9,558 bases of DNA from an uncultured Methanobrevibacter sp. (GTDB lineage: Archaea > Methanobacteriota > Methanobacteria > Methanobacteriales > Methanobacteriaceae). A program made the position numbers and the translations under genes. The stretch lies in the NCBI GenBank assembly GCA_902782595.1, contig CACZNW010000192.1:1-9558 (forward strand), in the 5' to 3' direction. The notes beneath the pieces were generated by a model. It was not told the origin of the DNA and made no database searches. It was given only the letters and a program-made list of their open reading frames with translations. Shown one piece after another: positions 1 to 6,811 of the stretch. Each line of letters opens with the position of its first letter. Position 1 is the stretch's first letter.

Positions 1-1
1 A

Positions 2-1045
2 ACACCATGTGAAATTATGGCAGCATCAAAACTGCAACATTATACAGATAGCCCTATTGATGTTAAACTGGGCTTATTTTGTATGGAGAATTTTTCTTAT
101 AAATACTTTGAAAATCTCTTAAAAGAGTACGATTTAAAGATGGATGACATTGAAAAATTCCAAATTGATAAAGGATTTGTGTTTTTATTACTGAAAACCA
201 AAGAAACCGTGAAAATACCTTTATCAATAGCTAAAAGAATAATCAGAAAAAACTGTAACATATGTGTTGAACTGACATCCGAAACATCCGACATATCAAT
301 AGGTTCCATCGGATCAGCTGACGGCTGGTCAACATTGATAATCAGAACCGAAAAAGGCGAAGAGATTGTTAACGGAGCAATAGAACAGGAATTCATTGAA
401 GCCAGAGAGTTTACAGAATCACAATTCAATCTGCTGAGCAAACTTGCGGGAAATAAAATAAACAAAAATCTGGAACATATAGAAAGAAGAGAATTCCTTG
501 CAAGACCTGTGCTTTATCAAAGGGACAAGTCAGACGATTCCATCCTCAGAGAAATTACAGACTCCAATTTTTCAGATTTAAAATCAAACGTTATTGATGT
601 CGGAGCATGTGTGCTGTGCGGAGCATGCGAATATGTATGTCCGTATGACTTAATAACAATTGACGATACAAAACCGAATATGAAAGGAGAGTGTCCTCAG
701 GACTGTCATGCATGCTTTACAGTTTGTCCGAGAACTTTTATTCCACAGGATTTGCGAAATGACAATTCAAAGGTAATCGGAGATTATATAAAAGTATTGA
801 CAGTTAAATCCTTAAAACACAACCAGGGTCAGGACGGGTCCATCGTTACAACATTACTGGACTATCTGTTAACCAATAAGATTGTAACAGAAGCACTTAT
901 TATTGACAAACAGGATCATCTTGCCTGGAAACCATATGCAAAACTAACAAAAGATATTGATGAGGTTGTTAAATCCGGAGGAACAAAATATTCCGTCTGT
1001 CCGGTATTCAAACCATTGAGAGATATAAAAGAGGGGGTGGATTAA
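2..1045 (+). CDS. FrhB-family F420-linked flavin/iron-sulfur protein (5' partial)
   Basis: The reading frame is open to the window edge, and the codons before Met17 read TPCEI. This is the conserved GTPCQ-like opening of the FrhB C-terminal domain, so the ATG at 17 is internal and the gene starts upstream. Numbering from that Met, residues 1-165 match FrhB_C (LGLFC at 18-22, CNIC at 80-83, then DISIG and GWSTLIIRT). Two ferredoxin-like cysteine sets follow: C198/C201/C204/C208 and C226/C230/C233/C237. Residues 255-340 match FrhB_N (GQDGSIVTTLL, then GGTKYSVCPV), after which the protein stops. Ordinary FrhB proteins run ferredoxin, FrhB_N, FrhB_C, so this is either a tandem or a permuted form. 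Family members pass electrons between F420 and iron-sulfur/flavin partners. The TAA abuts the glutamate synthase gene, so electron delivery from F420H2 to that enzyme is the likely role (inference). Confidence 0.85.
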   Translation, partial: TPCEIMAASKLQHYTDSPIDVKLGLFCMENFSYKYFENLLKEYDLKMDDIEKFQIDKGFVFLLLKTKETVKIPLSIAKRIIRKNCNICVELTSETSDISIGSIGSADGWSTLIIRTEKGEEIVNGAIEQEFIEAREFTESQFNLLSKLAGNKINKNLEHIERREFLARPVLYQRDKSDDSILREITDSNFSDLKSNVIDVGACVLCGACEYVCPYDLITIDDTKPNMKGECPQDCHACFTVCPRTFIPQDLRNDNSKVIGDYIKVLTVKSLKHNQGQDGSIVTTLLDYLLTNKIVTEALIIDKQDHLAWKPYAKLTKDIDEVVKSGGTKYSVCPVFKPLRDIKEGVD

Positions 1046-2533
1046 ATGTCATTCACTGTTGAAAGGAAAATTGAGATATGTAAACAGAACAATGATAGGC
1101 CGGGCTGCTGCTGGTATTTATGTGACAACCCTAAAAAGTCAGCATGTAAAAACTGTTACAGCTGTTATTCAAACTGCCCTCACAACGTATATGAAGTAAT
1201 CAATGATGAACCGCTGCCTATACATCAGGAAAACTGTGTTGGATGTAAAATCTGTGAAGAAATGTGTCCGACACATGCGATATATGTCAGACCTCTTGTT
1301 GATGAAGGCAGAGGAGTATGGTCAAACTCAACAATGGTGGAGATTAAACGTAAAAGTCAGACAGGTTCATATAAAGTACGTGGTTGCGGATTGACTCGTA
1401 AAATACCTACCTTTGATGATTTAAGCATATTGCCTGCACAGGTATCAAGACCTCCAATAGACTCCTACAGGGAAACCTGTAAAACTTCAGTAGTTCTTGG
1501 AGACCGATTTGCAGAAAATCCAATTGAAATTGACACTCCTATTATGATTGGAGCAATGTCCTTTGGTGCATTAAGCAAAGAGGCAAAAATAGCATTGGCT
1601 ATCGGAAGCAGCAAAGTGGGTACAATCACCAACACAGGTGAAGGAGGAATGCTTCCCGAAGAAAGACATTATGCCGATAAACTTATTGCACAGTACGCTT
1701 CAGGCCGTTTTGGAGTTTCAGCCAGTTATCTGAACAATGCAGAAGCTGTTGAGATAAAAATAGGTCAAGGTGCAAAATCCGGTATGGGAGGGCATTTACT
1801 TGCCCATAAGGTAACAGCAGAAGTTGCAAGAGTCAGAAATATTCCGGAAGGAACATCAGCATTAAGTCCCGCCAGACACATGGACATTGTCGGACCAGAG
1901 GATTTAGGTATGAAAATCAATCAGTTAAGGGAAATTACCGACTGGAAAATACCTATCATTGTGAAATTCGCATCAGGTAGAGTGGAGCAGGACGTAAAAA
2001 TCGCAGCAAAGGCAGGTGCCGACATAATCGTCGTTGACGGTATGCAGGGAGGAACCGGTGCCGGACCAGAAGTGGTTACAGAGCATGCAGGTATTCCTAC
2101 AATAGAAGCAATAGTAAAAGCCGATGACGCTCTCAAAGAGATAAACTTAAGAAGCGAAGTGAGTCTTGTAGCAGCCGGAGGAATAAGATCAGGAGCTGAT
2201 GTGGCAAAAGCAATAGCTTTAGGTGCTGATGCAGTATATATTGCAACATCCGCACTGATTTCAATAGGATGTAAGGTTTGCCAGTCATGTTCTGAGGGAA
2301 TTTGTCCTAAAGGAATTGCGACACAGGAAAGAGTACTTAGAAGAAGACTTGACCCTATAAGAAAAGGTCAGCAGGTTGCAAATTATATTGAAGCAATGAC
2401 TCAGGAAGTAACATCCCTAACCCAACAGGCAGGAAATACTGATATAGAAAACCTTGAACGTGAAGACCTGGTTGCATTAACTATGGAAGCTTCACAGTTA
2501 ACCGGCGTGCCTATGGTGAGCAAACAATATTAA
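1046..2533 (+). CDS. Glutamate synthase FMN/iron-sulfur subunit (archaeal split type)
   Basis: This is the synthase subunit that reductively aminates 2-oxoglutarate to glutamate on FMN, using ammonia supplied by a separate glutaminase subunit. The N-terminus has two ferredoxin motifs, C34/C37/C40/C44 and C64/C67/C70/C74, preceded by extra cysteines C12, C21, C22 and C26. The FMN-binding glutamate synthase domain spans about 160-430: GAMSFGALS 169-177, NTGEGG 196-201, KIGQGAKSGMGGH 238-250, GMQGGTGAGP 332-341 and AGGIRSGADVAKAIALGAD 377-395. Cysteines C409, C415 and C420 have the C-x5-C-x4-C spacing of the 3Fe-4S site, followed by PKGIATQ. At 495 residues it lacks the amidotransferase and GXGXG domains of bacterial GltB, as expected for archaeal split enzymes. 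The ATG directly follows the upstream TAA, and a GGGGGTGG ribosome binding site (1033-1040) lies inside the end of the previous gene. No GltD-type NADPH subunit is present; the FrhB-like neighbour is the likely electron donor. Confidence 0.93.
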   Translation: MSFTVERKIEICKQNNDRPGCCWYLCDNPKKSACKNCYSCYSNCPHNVYEVINDEPLPIHQENCVGCKICEEMCPTHAIYVRPLVDEGRGVWSNSTMVEIKRKSQTGSYKVRGCGLTRKIPTFDDLSILPAQVSRPPIDSYRETCKTSVVLGDRFAENPIEIDTPIMIGAMSFGALSKEAKIALAIGSSKVGTITNTGEGGMLPEERHYADKLIAQYASGRFGVSASYLNNAEAVEIKIGQGAKSGMGGHLLAHKVTAEVARVRNIPEGTSALSPARHMDIVGPEDLGMKINQLREITDWKIPIIVKFASGRVEQDVKIAAKAGADIIVVDGMQGGTGAGPEVVTEHAGIPTIEAIVKADDALKEINLRSEVSLVAAGGIRSGADVAKAIALGADAVYIATSALISIGCKVCQSCSEGICPKGIATQERVLRRRLDPIRKGQQVANYIEAMTQEVTSLTQQAGNTDIENLEREDLVALTMEASQLTGVPMVSKQY

Positions 2534-2563
2534 AAGTGAAAATAAATACTAGGAGACATTATT

Positions 2564-5203
2564 ATGGCCGCATTCGATAGAATTAAATCAGGAATCCCCG
2601 GGTTTGACAAAGCCTTAGACAATATCCGTTTAGGGGACAACGTAGTATGGAATGTCACAAATCTAAATGAATTTTTATACTTTGTCAATCCTTATGTCAA
2701 ACAGGCAAAAGAAGACAAGAGAAACTTGATATACATCCGATTTGCCAATCACGCCCCGTTAATTGAAATGAGTGAAGAGGATTTCAGATTGCTTGAAATT
2801 GAACAGAACAATCCCGACACCGAGTTTTGCATGATAGAACGTGACGGAATCAAGATATATCAGGTAAACCCATATAATCAGTTTGAGACATTTACCCTGG
2901 AAGTCCGAAGAATAATAGAAAAGGAAGGTTATGACGCATTTTACGTTTTTGACTGTCTAAGTGACCTTCAGGCAGTCTGGTCAACAGATTTGATGATGGG
3001 TAATTTCTTCAAAGTCACATGCCCGTTTTTATTTAAACTGGATACAGTAGCATATTTCCCAATCATTCGTGGAAGACATTCATATGACGCCATAGCCAAG
3101 ATTCGTGAAACTACCCAGCTGTTTTTAAACGTATACTCAAATTCACCTGAAGAGGTTTACGTTTCACCTTTGAAGGTATGGAACAGATATTCCCAGACCA
3201 TGTTTTTAGGGCATAAATTCAACCCGCAGACAGGTTTTGTTAAAGTCCTTCAGGACGGTCAGGAAGTAAGCAAATACTACAAAACCATCAATTCGGACAA
3301 ATATAAGGACGGCAGGACTCTGGACAGCTGGGAAAGATATATGCTTCAAGTCAGAATGAAGTATGAAGAAGGTAAAAATATCGACGACGAGTGCGATAAG
3401 ATTTGTGAGCTGATGATGACAAAAGACGAGAAGATGCTTTCTAAAATTAAGGAATACTTTACCTTTGAAGATTATATCACAATTTATGATCGCCGTGTGG
3501 GCAGTGGACTGGTAGGGGGAAAATCCTGCGGAATGCTTCTTGCAAGAAAAATAATTGAAAAGAACTGTCCTGAAATATATGACAATTTCGAACCAGACGA
3601 TTCCTTCTATATCGGTTCGGATTTATTTTACACATACATCGTTTCAAATGATTTATGGGACATCAGGGTAAAACAGAGAACCCCTGAAGGCTATTATAAA
3701 TACGGCAAGGAACTGGAGGAAGGCCTTAAGAACGGTACCTTTTCTGAAGAAATCAAAAAGGGATTCATACATATACTGGATTACTTCGGACAGAACCCTA
3801 TTATAGTTAGGTCAAGCAGTTTTCTTGAAGACGGATACGGCAATGCATTTGCCGGAAAATACGAATCAGTATTCTGCGTCAACAGAGGCAGTCTAGAAGA
3901 ACGTTTAGAGGCCTTTGAAGAAGCTGTGAAAGTAGTATATGCAAGTACAATGAATATTTCAGCTCTGGAATACAGAAAACTGAACGATCTGGATGATACC
4001 GATGAACAGATGGCACTTCTTGTCCAGAGGGTTTCCGGTTCTTATTATGAGGATTATTTCTTCCCGACAGCTGCCGGAGTAGGATTTTCATACAGCCCAT
4101 ATTCCCCTCTTCCTGATATGGACAACACCAAAGGAATGTTGAGACTGGTAATGGGACTTGGTACAAAAGCAGTTGACAGGACAAAAAAAGATTATCCGAG
4201 AATCATCAATCTTGATAAACCTGAAGTAACCCTCATGAAGGATATAAAGGAAAAACACAGATATTCACAGCATTATCTGGATGTCATTGATTTGAAAAAT
4301 AACTGTCTGCATGACATTCCTATTGACGAGGGTTTGGACATAATTCCAAGATATGCAAAGAAAATTCTGGTTGAACATGACCGTGAAGCTGAAAGGATGT
4401 TTCGTGACCGTGGACAACGCCGTGAAATAGTGTTTGTCAACTGTGAAGGGATTGTGAAAAATAAAGAGTTCATAAGTGAAATAAAAGAAATTCTAAAAAC
4501 ACTTGAAACCGCATATGAGTATCCGGTTGATATTGAATATACAGTAAATGTTGGAGAAGACAATTCATTCAATATAAACCTGCTGCAATGTCGCCCGCTT
4601 CAGGTTTCAACAAACAATGAAGCTATTGAAATGCCTGAAGACAAAAATGTTTTCTTCCACATCAAAGAATCCTCAATGGGAATGTCACGAAAAAACAAGA
4701 TAGACACAATATGTTATGTGGATCCCCATAAATATTACGAGTACCCATACGCTCAGAAAAGTTCAATATCAAGGGTAATCAGTGATGTGAATACCTACTG
4801 CAAGAATAATGACAAAACTTCCATTTTAATCGTTCCAGGAAGAATAGGCACTTCTTCCCCCGAGTTAGGCATTCCAGTGGTATTTGCCGACATCAGCCAT
4901 TTTTCCGCAATTCTTGAGGAAGCATATAGTGAAGTCGGTTATATGCCGGAACTATCTTTCGGAAGCCACATGTTCCAGGATCTGGTGGAAGCGGGAATAT
5001 ACTATGGAGCGCTATTTGAAAATGATAAAAAACTTGAATTCAACAAGGATATGCTCTTTGATTACCCGAATATCTTAAAGGACATAAATCCAAATCTAAA
5101 TGAGGAAATATATGGCATGATTCAGGTTATAGACTTTGATGATGACAAGGCAGAGTTATACCATGACATGAACAAAGATGAAACACTGTGTATCTTCAAA
5201 TAG
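2564..5203 (+). CDS. PEP/pyruvate-binding protein with degenerate KaiC-like N-terminus
   Basis: The protein has 879 residues. Residues 1-220 resemble a RecA/KaiC fold (SGIPGFDKAL 9-18, GDNVV 24-28, AFYVFDCLSDL 125-135), but no Walker A GKT/S appears where it should, so this part is probably not an ATPase. The PPDK N-terminal (ATP-grasp) domain covers about 305-680: GGKSCGM 318-324, VRSSSFLEDG 415-424, FAGKYESVF 429-437, GLGTKAVDR 531-539 and LLQCRPLQ 673-680. A C-terminal block has VPGRIGTSSPELGIPV 757-772 and GSHMFQDL 800-807. I see neither the catalytic-histidine swivel motif (GGxTSHAA) nor the PEP-binding barrel of true PEP synthase, so PEP synthase activity is not supported. The same architecture is familiar from proteins annotated as PEP/pyruvate-binding; their reaction is unknown to me. 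The ATG at 2564 has AGGAG at 2551-2555, eight bases upstream. It lies 30 bases after the glutamate synthase gene, probably co-transcribed. Confidence 0.85.
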   Translation: MAAFDRIKSGIPGFDKALDNIRLGDNVVWNVTNLNEFLYFVNPYVKQAKEDKRNLIYIRFANHAPLIEMSEEDFRLLEIEQNNPDTEFCMIERDGIKIYQVNPYNQFETFTLEVRRIIEKEGYDAFYVFDCLSDLQAVWSTDLMMGNFFKVTCPFLFKLDTVAYFPIIRGRHSYDAIAKIRETTQLFLNVYSNSPEEVYVSPLKVWNRYSQTMFLGHKFNPQTGFVKVLQDGQEVSKYYKTINSDKYKDGRTLDSWERYMLQVRMKYEEGKNIDDECDKICELMMTKDEKMLSKIKEYFTFEDYITIYDRRVGSGLVGGKSCGMLLARKIIEKNCPEIYDNFEPDDSFYIGSDLFYTYIVSNDLWDIRVKQRTPEGYYKYGKELEEGLKNGTFSEEIKKGFIHILDYFGQNPIIVRSSSFLEDGYGNAFAGKYESVFCVNRGSLEERLEAFEEAVKVVYASTMNISALEYRKLNDLDDTDEQMALLVQRVSGSYYEDYFFPTAAGVGFSYSPYSPLPDMDNTKGMLRLVMGLGTKAVDRTKKDYPRIINLDKPEVTLMKDIKEKHRYSQHYLDVIDLKNNCLHDIPIDEGLDIIPRYAKKILVEHDREAERMFRDRGQRREIVFVNCEGIVKNKEFISEIKEILKTLETAYEYPVDIEYTVNVGEDNSFNINLLQCRPLQVSTNNEAIEMPEDKNVFFHIKESSMGMSRKNKIDTICYVDPHKYYEYPYAQKSSISRVISDVNTYCKNNDKTSILIVPGRIGTSSPELGIPVVFADISHFSAILEEAYSEVGYMPELSFGSHMFQDLVEAGIYYGALFENDKKLEFNKDMLFDYPNILKDINPNLNEEIYGMIQVIDFDDDKAELYHDMNKDETLCIFK

Positions 5204-5212
5204 AACAAATTC

Positions 5213-5239
5213 ATAATGGAAAATATTTTCATTATTTTT
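5213..5239 (+). terminator. Weak stem-loop and T-run after the PEP-binding gene
   Basis: ATAATG (5213-5218) pairs with CATTAT (5230-5235). After one bulged G, the inner AAAAT/ATTTT arms can extend the stem partly, and TTTT follows. It begins ten bases after the stop codon at 5203. T-rich ends are typical archaeal termination signals, so this may be the first of two stops for the operon. The pairing is AT-only in the centre and weak. Confidence 0.4.
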
Positions 5240-5346
5240 AGGGCGGAAGGGTGGGACATATGCCTTTTTTATTTGTAAATAACTCTTTTTGCACAAAAAA
5301 GATTTTTCAAATAAAAATAACTGTATGACAAAATTTCAATGTGATT

Positions 5347-5381
5347 AATAACCCTATTTTTGAGTTTGTAGGGTTATTTTT
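5347..5381 (+). terminator. Hairpin terminator
   Basis: AATAACCCTA (5347-5356) and TAGGGTTATT (5369-5378) are perfect complements, giving a 10-bp stem with a 12-base loop, and the T-run reaches 5381. This is the strongest hairpin in the gap. It is placed to end transcripts from the upstream operon before the aminomutase promoter. The stem is symmetric, but the T-run is on the + strand side, so + is the preferred direction. Confidence 0.65.
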
Positions 5382-5383
5382 CA

Positions 5384-5401
5384 CATGTTAATATTAACAT
5401 G
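5384..5401. promoter_or_regulatory. 18-bp perfect palindrome, possible operator
   Basis: CATGTTAATATTAACATG is its own reverse complement over all 18 bases. It lies three bases after the terminator, about 40 bases upstream of one TATA-like box and about 100 upstream of another, both serving the aminomutase gene. That position suits a dimeric regulator or activator. The regulator is not identifiable, and the site does not have the GGAA-N6-TTCC form of the NrpR nitrogen operator. Confidence 0.4.
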
Positions 5402-5442
5402 CCACATAACCTACTTTTTACCATTCCATACATTATGATAAG

Positions 5443-5450
5443 AAATATAT
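5443..5450 (+). promoter_or_regulatory. TATA-like box, distal candidate for the aminomutase gene
   Basis: AAATATAT fits an archaeal TATA box. Transcription would begin about 25 bases downstream, near 5473, which would leave a leader of roughly 50 bases before the ATG at 5522. It competes with the box at 5505-5514; the sequence alone does not decide between them. Confidence 0.35.
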
Positions 5451-5504
5451 GAAACTCAAAAATCATATAATTCATTTTTACTGCGTATCAATCGTCACCT
5501 ACAA

Positions 5505-5514
5505 AAAATATATA
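5505..5514 (+). promoter_or_regulatory. TATA-like box, proximal candidate for the aminomutase gene
   Basis: AAAATATATA is a good archaeal TATA match. The expected start of transcription, about 5535, would fall after the ATG at 5522. If this box is used, translation must begin downstream, at GTG 5543 or ATG 5573. Confidence 0.45.
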
Positions 5515-5521
5515 CTTAACA

Positions 5522-6811
5522 ATGAACCAAATTATAATAACAGTGTGTGAAATATGTCAGAATTATGGAAAAATGAGGAATGATAATATAGACATCAATA
5601 GAAAAAAATCATTAATTCGCTCCGATGAACTTGATAAGATAGCTATTGGCGATATTGAAAGTAAATCACAAGTCAGAGTAGGTTTTAGTGAATTTTCTAA
5701 AAAAATATATGCAAATACTAAAAATAAGATTCTAGAAGAATTAAATTCAACTGAAGACGACTGGAACAATCCTAAATGGCAAATGAAAAATCGCATCACA
5801 ACCGCTGATGAAATTTCAAAATATACCAACCTCAGTAAAGAAGACTACGAGAATATAGAAAAGGTAAGTGAAAAATACAGATTTGCAATAACTCCCTATT
5901 ATTTTTCATTGATTGATTTCAACAATCCGAATTGTCCGGTGAAACTGCAGTCATTTCCTGACATTAAAGAATTGGATAAAAGCGGAATGTTAGATCCGAT
6001 GAATGAGGAACAGTCAAATCCTTCCGGGAGAATAACCAGAAGATATCCGAACAAATTAATTATCAATGTTACCAACGCCTGTCCGATGTACTGCAGGCAC
6101 TGTCAGCGTCGCAGATTAATCGGCAAGTTTGACAAGCACACCCCCAAAGGAGATATTGCCGAATCAATTGAATTTATAAAAAATACCAATACAATAAGAG
6201 AGGTATTGGTTACAGGCGGAGACGCATTATTGCTATCAAATAATCAATTGGAAAACATTTTTTATGAATTGTCCCAGATAAATCATGTTGAAGTGATAAG
6301 AGTTGGTACAAGAGTATTGGCAACACTTCCATTTAGAATAGATAGTGAACTTGCAGTTTTGCTTAGAAAATATAAAGTGAATGTCTCAACACAGTTCAAT
6401 CATGCCTGTGAGGTTACTCCCGAAGCGGTCAGGGCAATTGACATGTTAGTCGACAATGGGATACTCATCAGAAATCAGATGGTATTATTGCATAATGTTA
6501 ATGATGACAAATACGGTATTCAAAAAACCAATGAAGAATTACAGAAATATCGTGTGATTCCCTATTATCTGTTCCATCCAAAAGAAGTGAAAGGTATTAA
6601 ACACTTCAATGTTGATATTTCCAAAGGTTTAGAGATTATGAAGCATCTGGAAGGCAGAACAAGCGGTATGTGCAAACCAACATATGTATATAATTCACCT
6701 GGAGGGCTCGGCAAAATACCTCTTGTGCCAATGCAAAATATTGAATGTGAAGAAGACTGCTACAGATTAACAACCTGGGAAAATAAAACCGTCAGACAAA
6801 GGTTCAAATAA
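5522..6811 (+). CDS. eam: Glutamate 2,3-aminomutase (lysine 2,3-aminomutase family)
   Basis: This is a radical SAM/PLP enzyme predicted to convert L-glutamate to beta-glutamate in the cytoplasm. The radical SAM cysteines are C187, C191 and C194 (CPMYCRHC, then QRRRLIG). The PLP lysine is K398 in NSPGGLGK. In lysine 2,3-aminomutase two aspartates 37 residues apart (D293 and D330 in the clostridial enzyme) bind the substrate side-chain amine. Here the matching positions are K354 (YYLFHPK) and N391 (VYNSPGG), also 37 apart. Lys/Asn is the pair reported for the clostridial glutamate enzyme, where a cation suits a carboxylate substrate. No beta-lysine acetyltransferase gene (ablB) is adjacent, which also argues against the beta-lysine pathway. 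The gene stands alone behind a terminator and its own promoter. The start is uncertain: 5522 (429 residues) has no ribosome binding site, and Met18 at 5573 (412 residues) is a plausible alternative. Confidence 0.85.
   Translation: MNQIIITVCEICQNYGKMRNDNIDINRKKSLIRSDELDKIAIGDIESKSQVRVGFSEFSKKIYANTKNKILEELNSTEDDWNNPKWQMKNRITTADEISKYTNLSKEDYENIEKVSEKYRFAITPYYFSLIDFNNPNCPVKLQSFPDIKELDKSGMLDPMNEEQSNPSGRITRRYPNKLIINVTNACPMYCRHCQRRRLIGKFDKHTPKGDIAESIEFIKNTNTIREVLVTGGDALLLSNNQLENIFYELSQINHVEVIRVGTRVLATLPFRIDSELAVLLRKYKVNVSTQFNHACEVTPEAVRAIDMLVDNGILIRNQMVLLHNVNDDKYGIQKTNEELQKYRVIPYYLFHPKEVKGIKHFNVDISKGLEIMKHLEGRTSGMCKPTYVYNSPGGLGKIPLVPMQNIECEEDCYRLTTWENKTVRQRFK

Larger units (their letters stand above)
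5204..5521. other. Palindrome-dense intergenic region
   Basis: This 318-base gap separates the glutamate synthase operon from the aminomutase gene. In order it holds the weak stem-loop at 5213-5239; a G-rich patch at 5240-5255 (AGGGCGGAAGGGTGGG) that stands out in AT-rich DNA; a small palindrome TTATTTGTAAATAA at 5269-5282; the strong hairpin terminator at 5347-5381; an 18-bp perfect palindrome at 5384-5401; and two TATA-like boxes. A 22-codon frame at 5260-5328 starts seven bases after the G-rich patch, but its product is AT-driven and I do not call it a gene. Confidence 0.6.

Noticed and set aside
17..1045. ATG at 17 as the true start of the first gene
   Set aside because: The frame is open to the window edge and the preceding codons encode the conserved TPC motif of the FrhB C-terminal domain, so the gene continues upstream.
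2564..5203. Full PEP synthase (ppsA)
   Set aside because: The swivel-histidine motif and the C-terminal PEP-binding barrel motifs are not seen; only the ATP-grasp part matches.
5260..5328. 22-residue small gene after the G-rich patch
   Set aside because: The G-rich patch could act as a ribosome binding site, but the product is low-complexity and AT-driven, and it lies between two terminator candidates.
5522..6811. Lysine 2,3-aminomutase (ablA/kamA)
   Set aside because: The two substrate-binding aspartates are Lys and Asn, and no beta-lysine acetyltransferase gene is adjacent.
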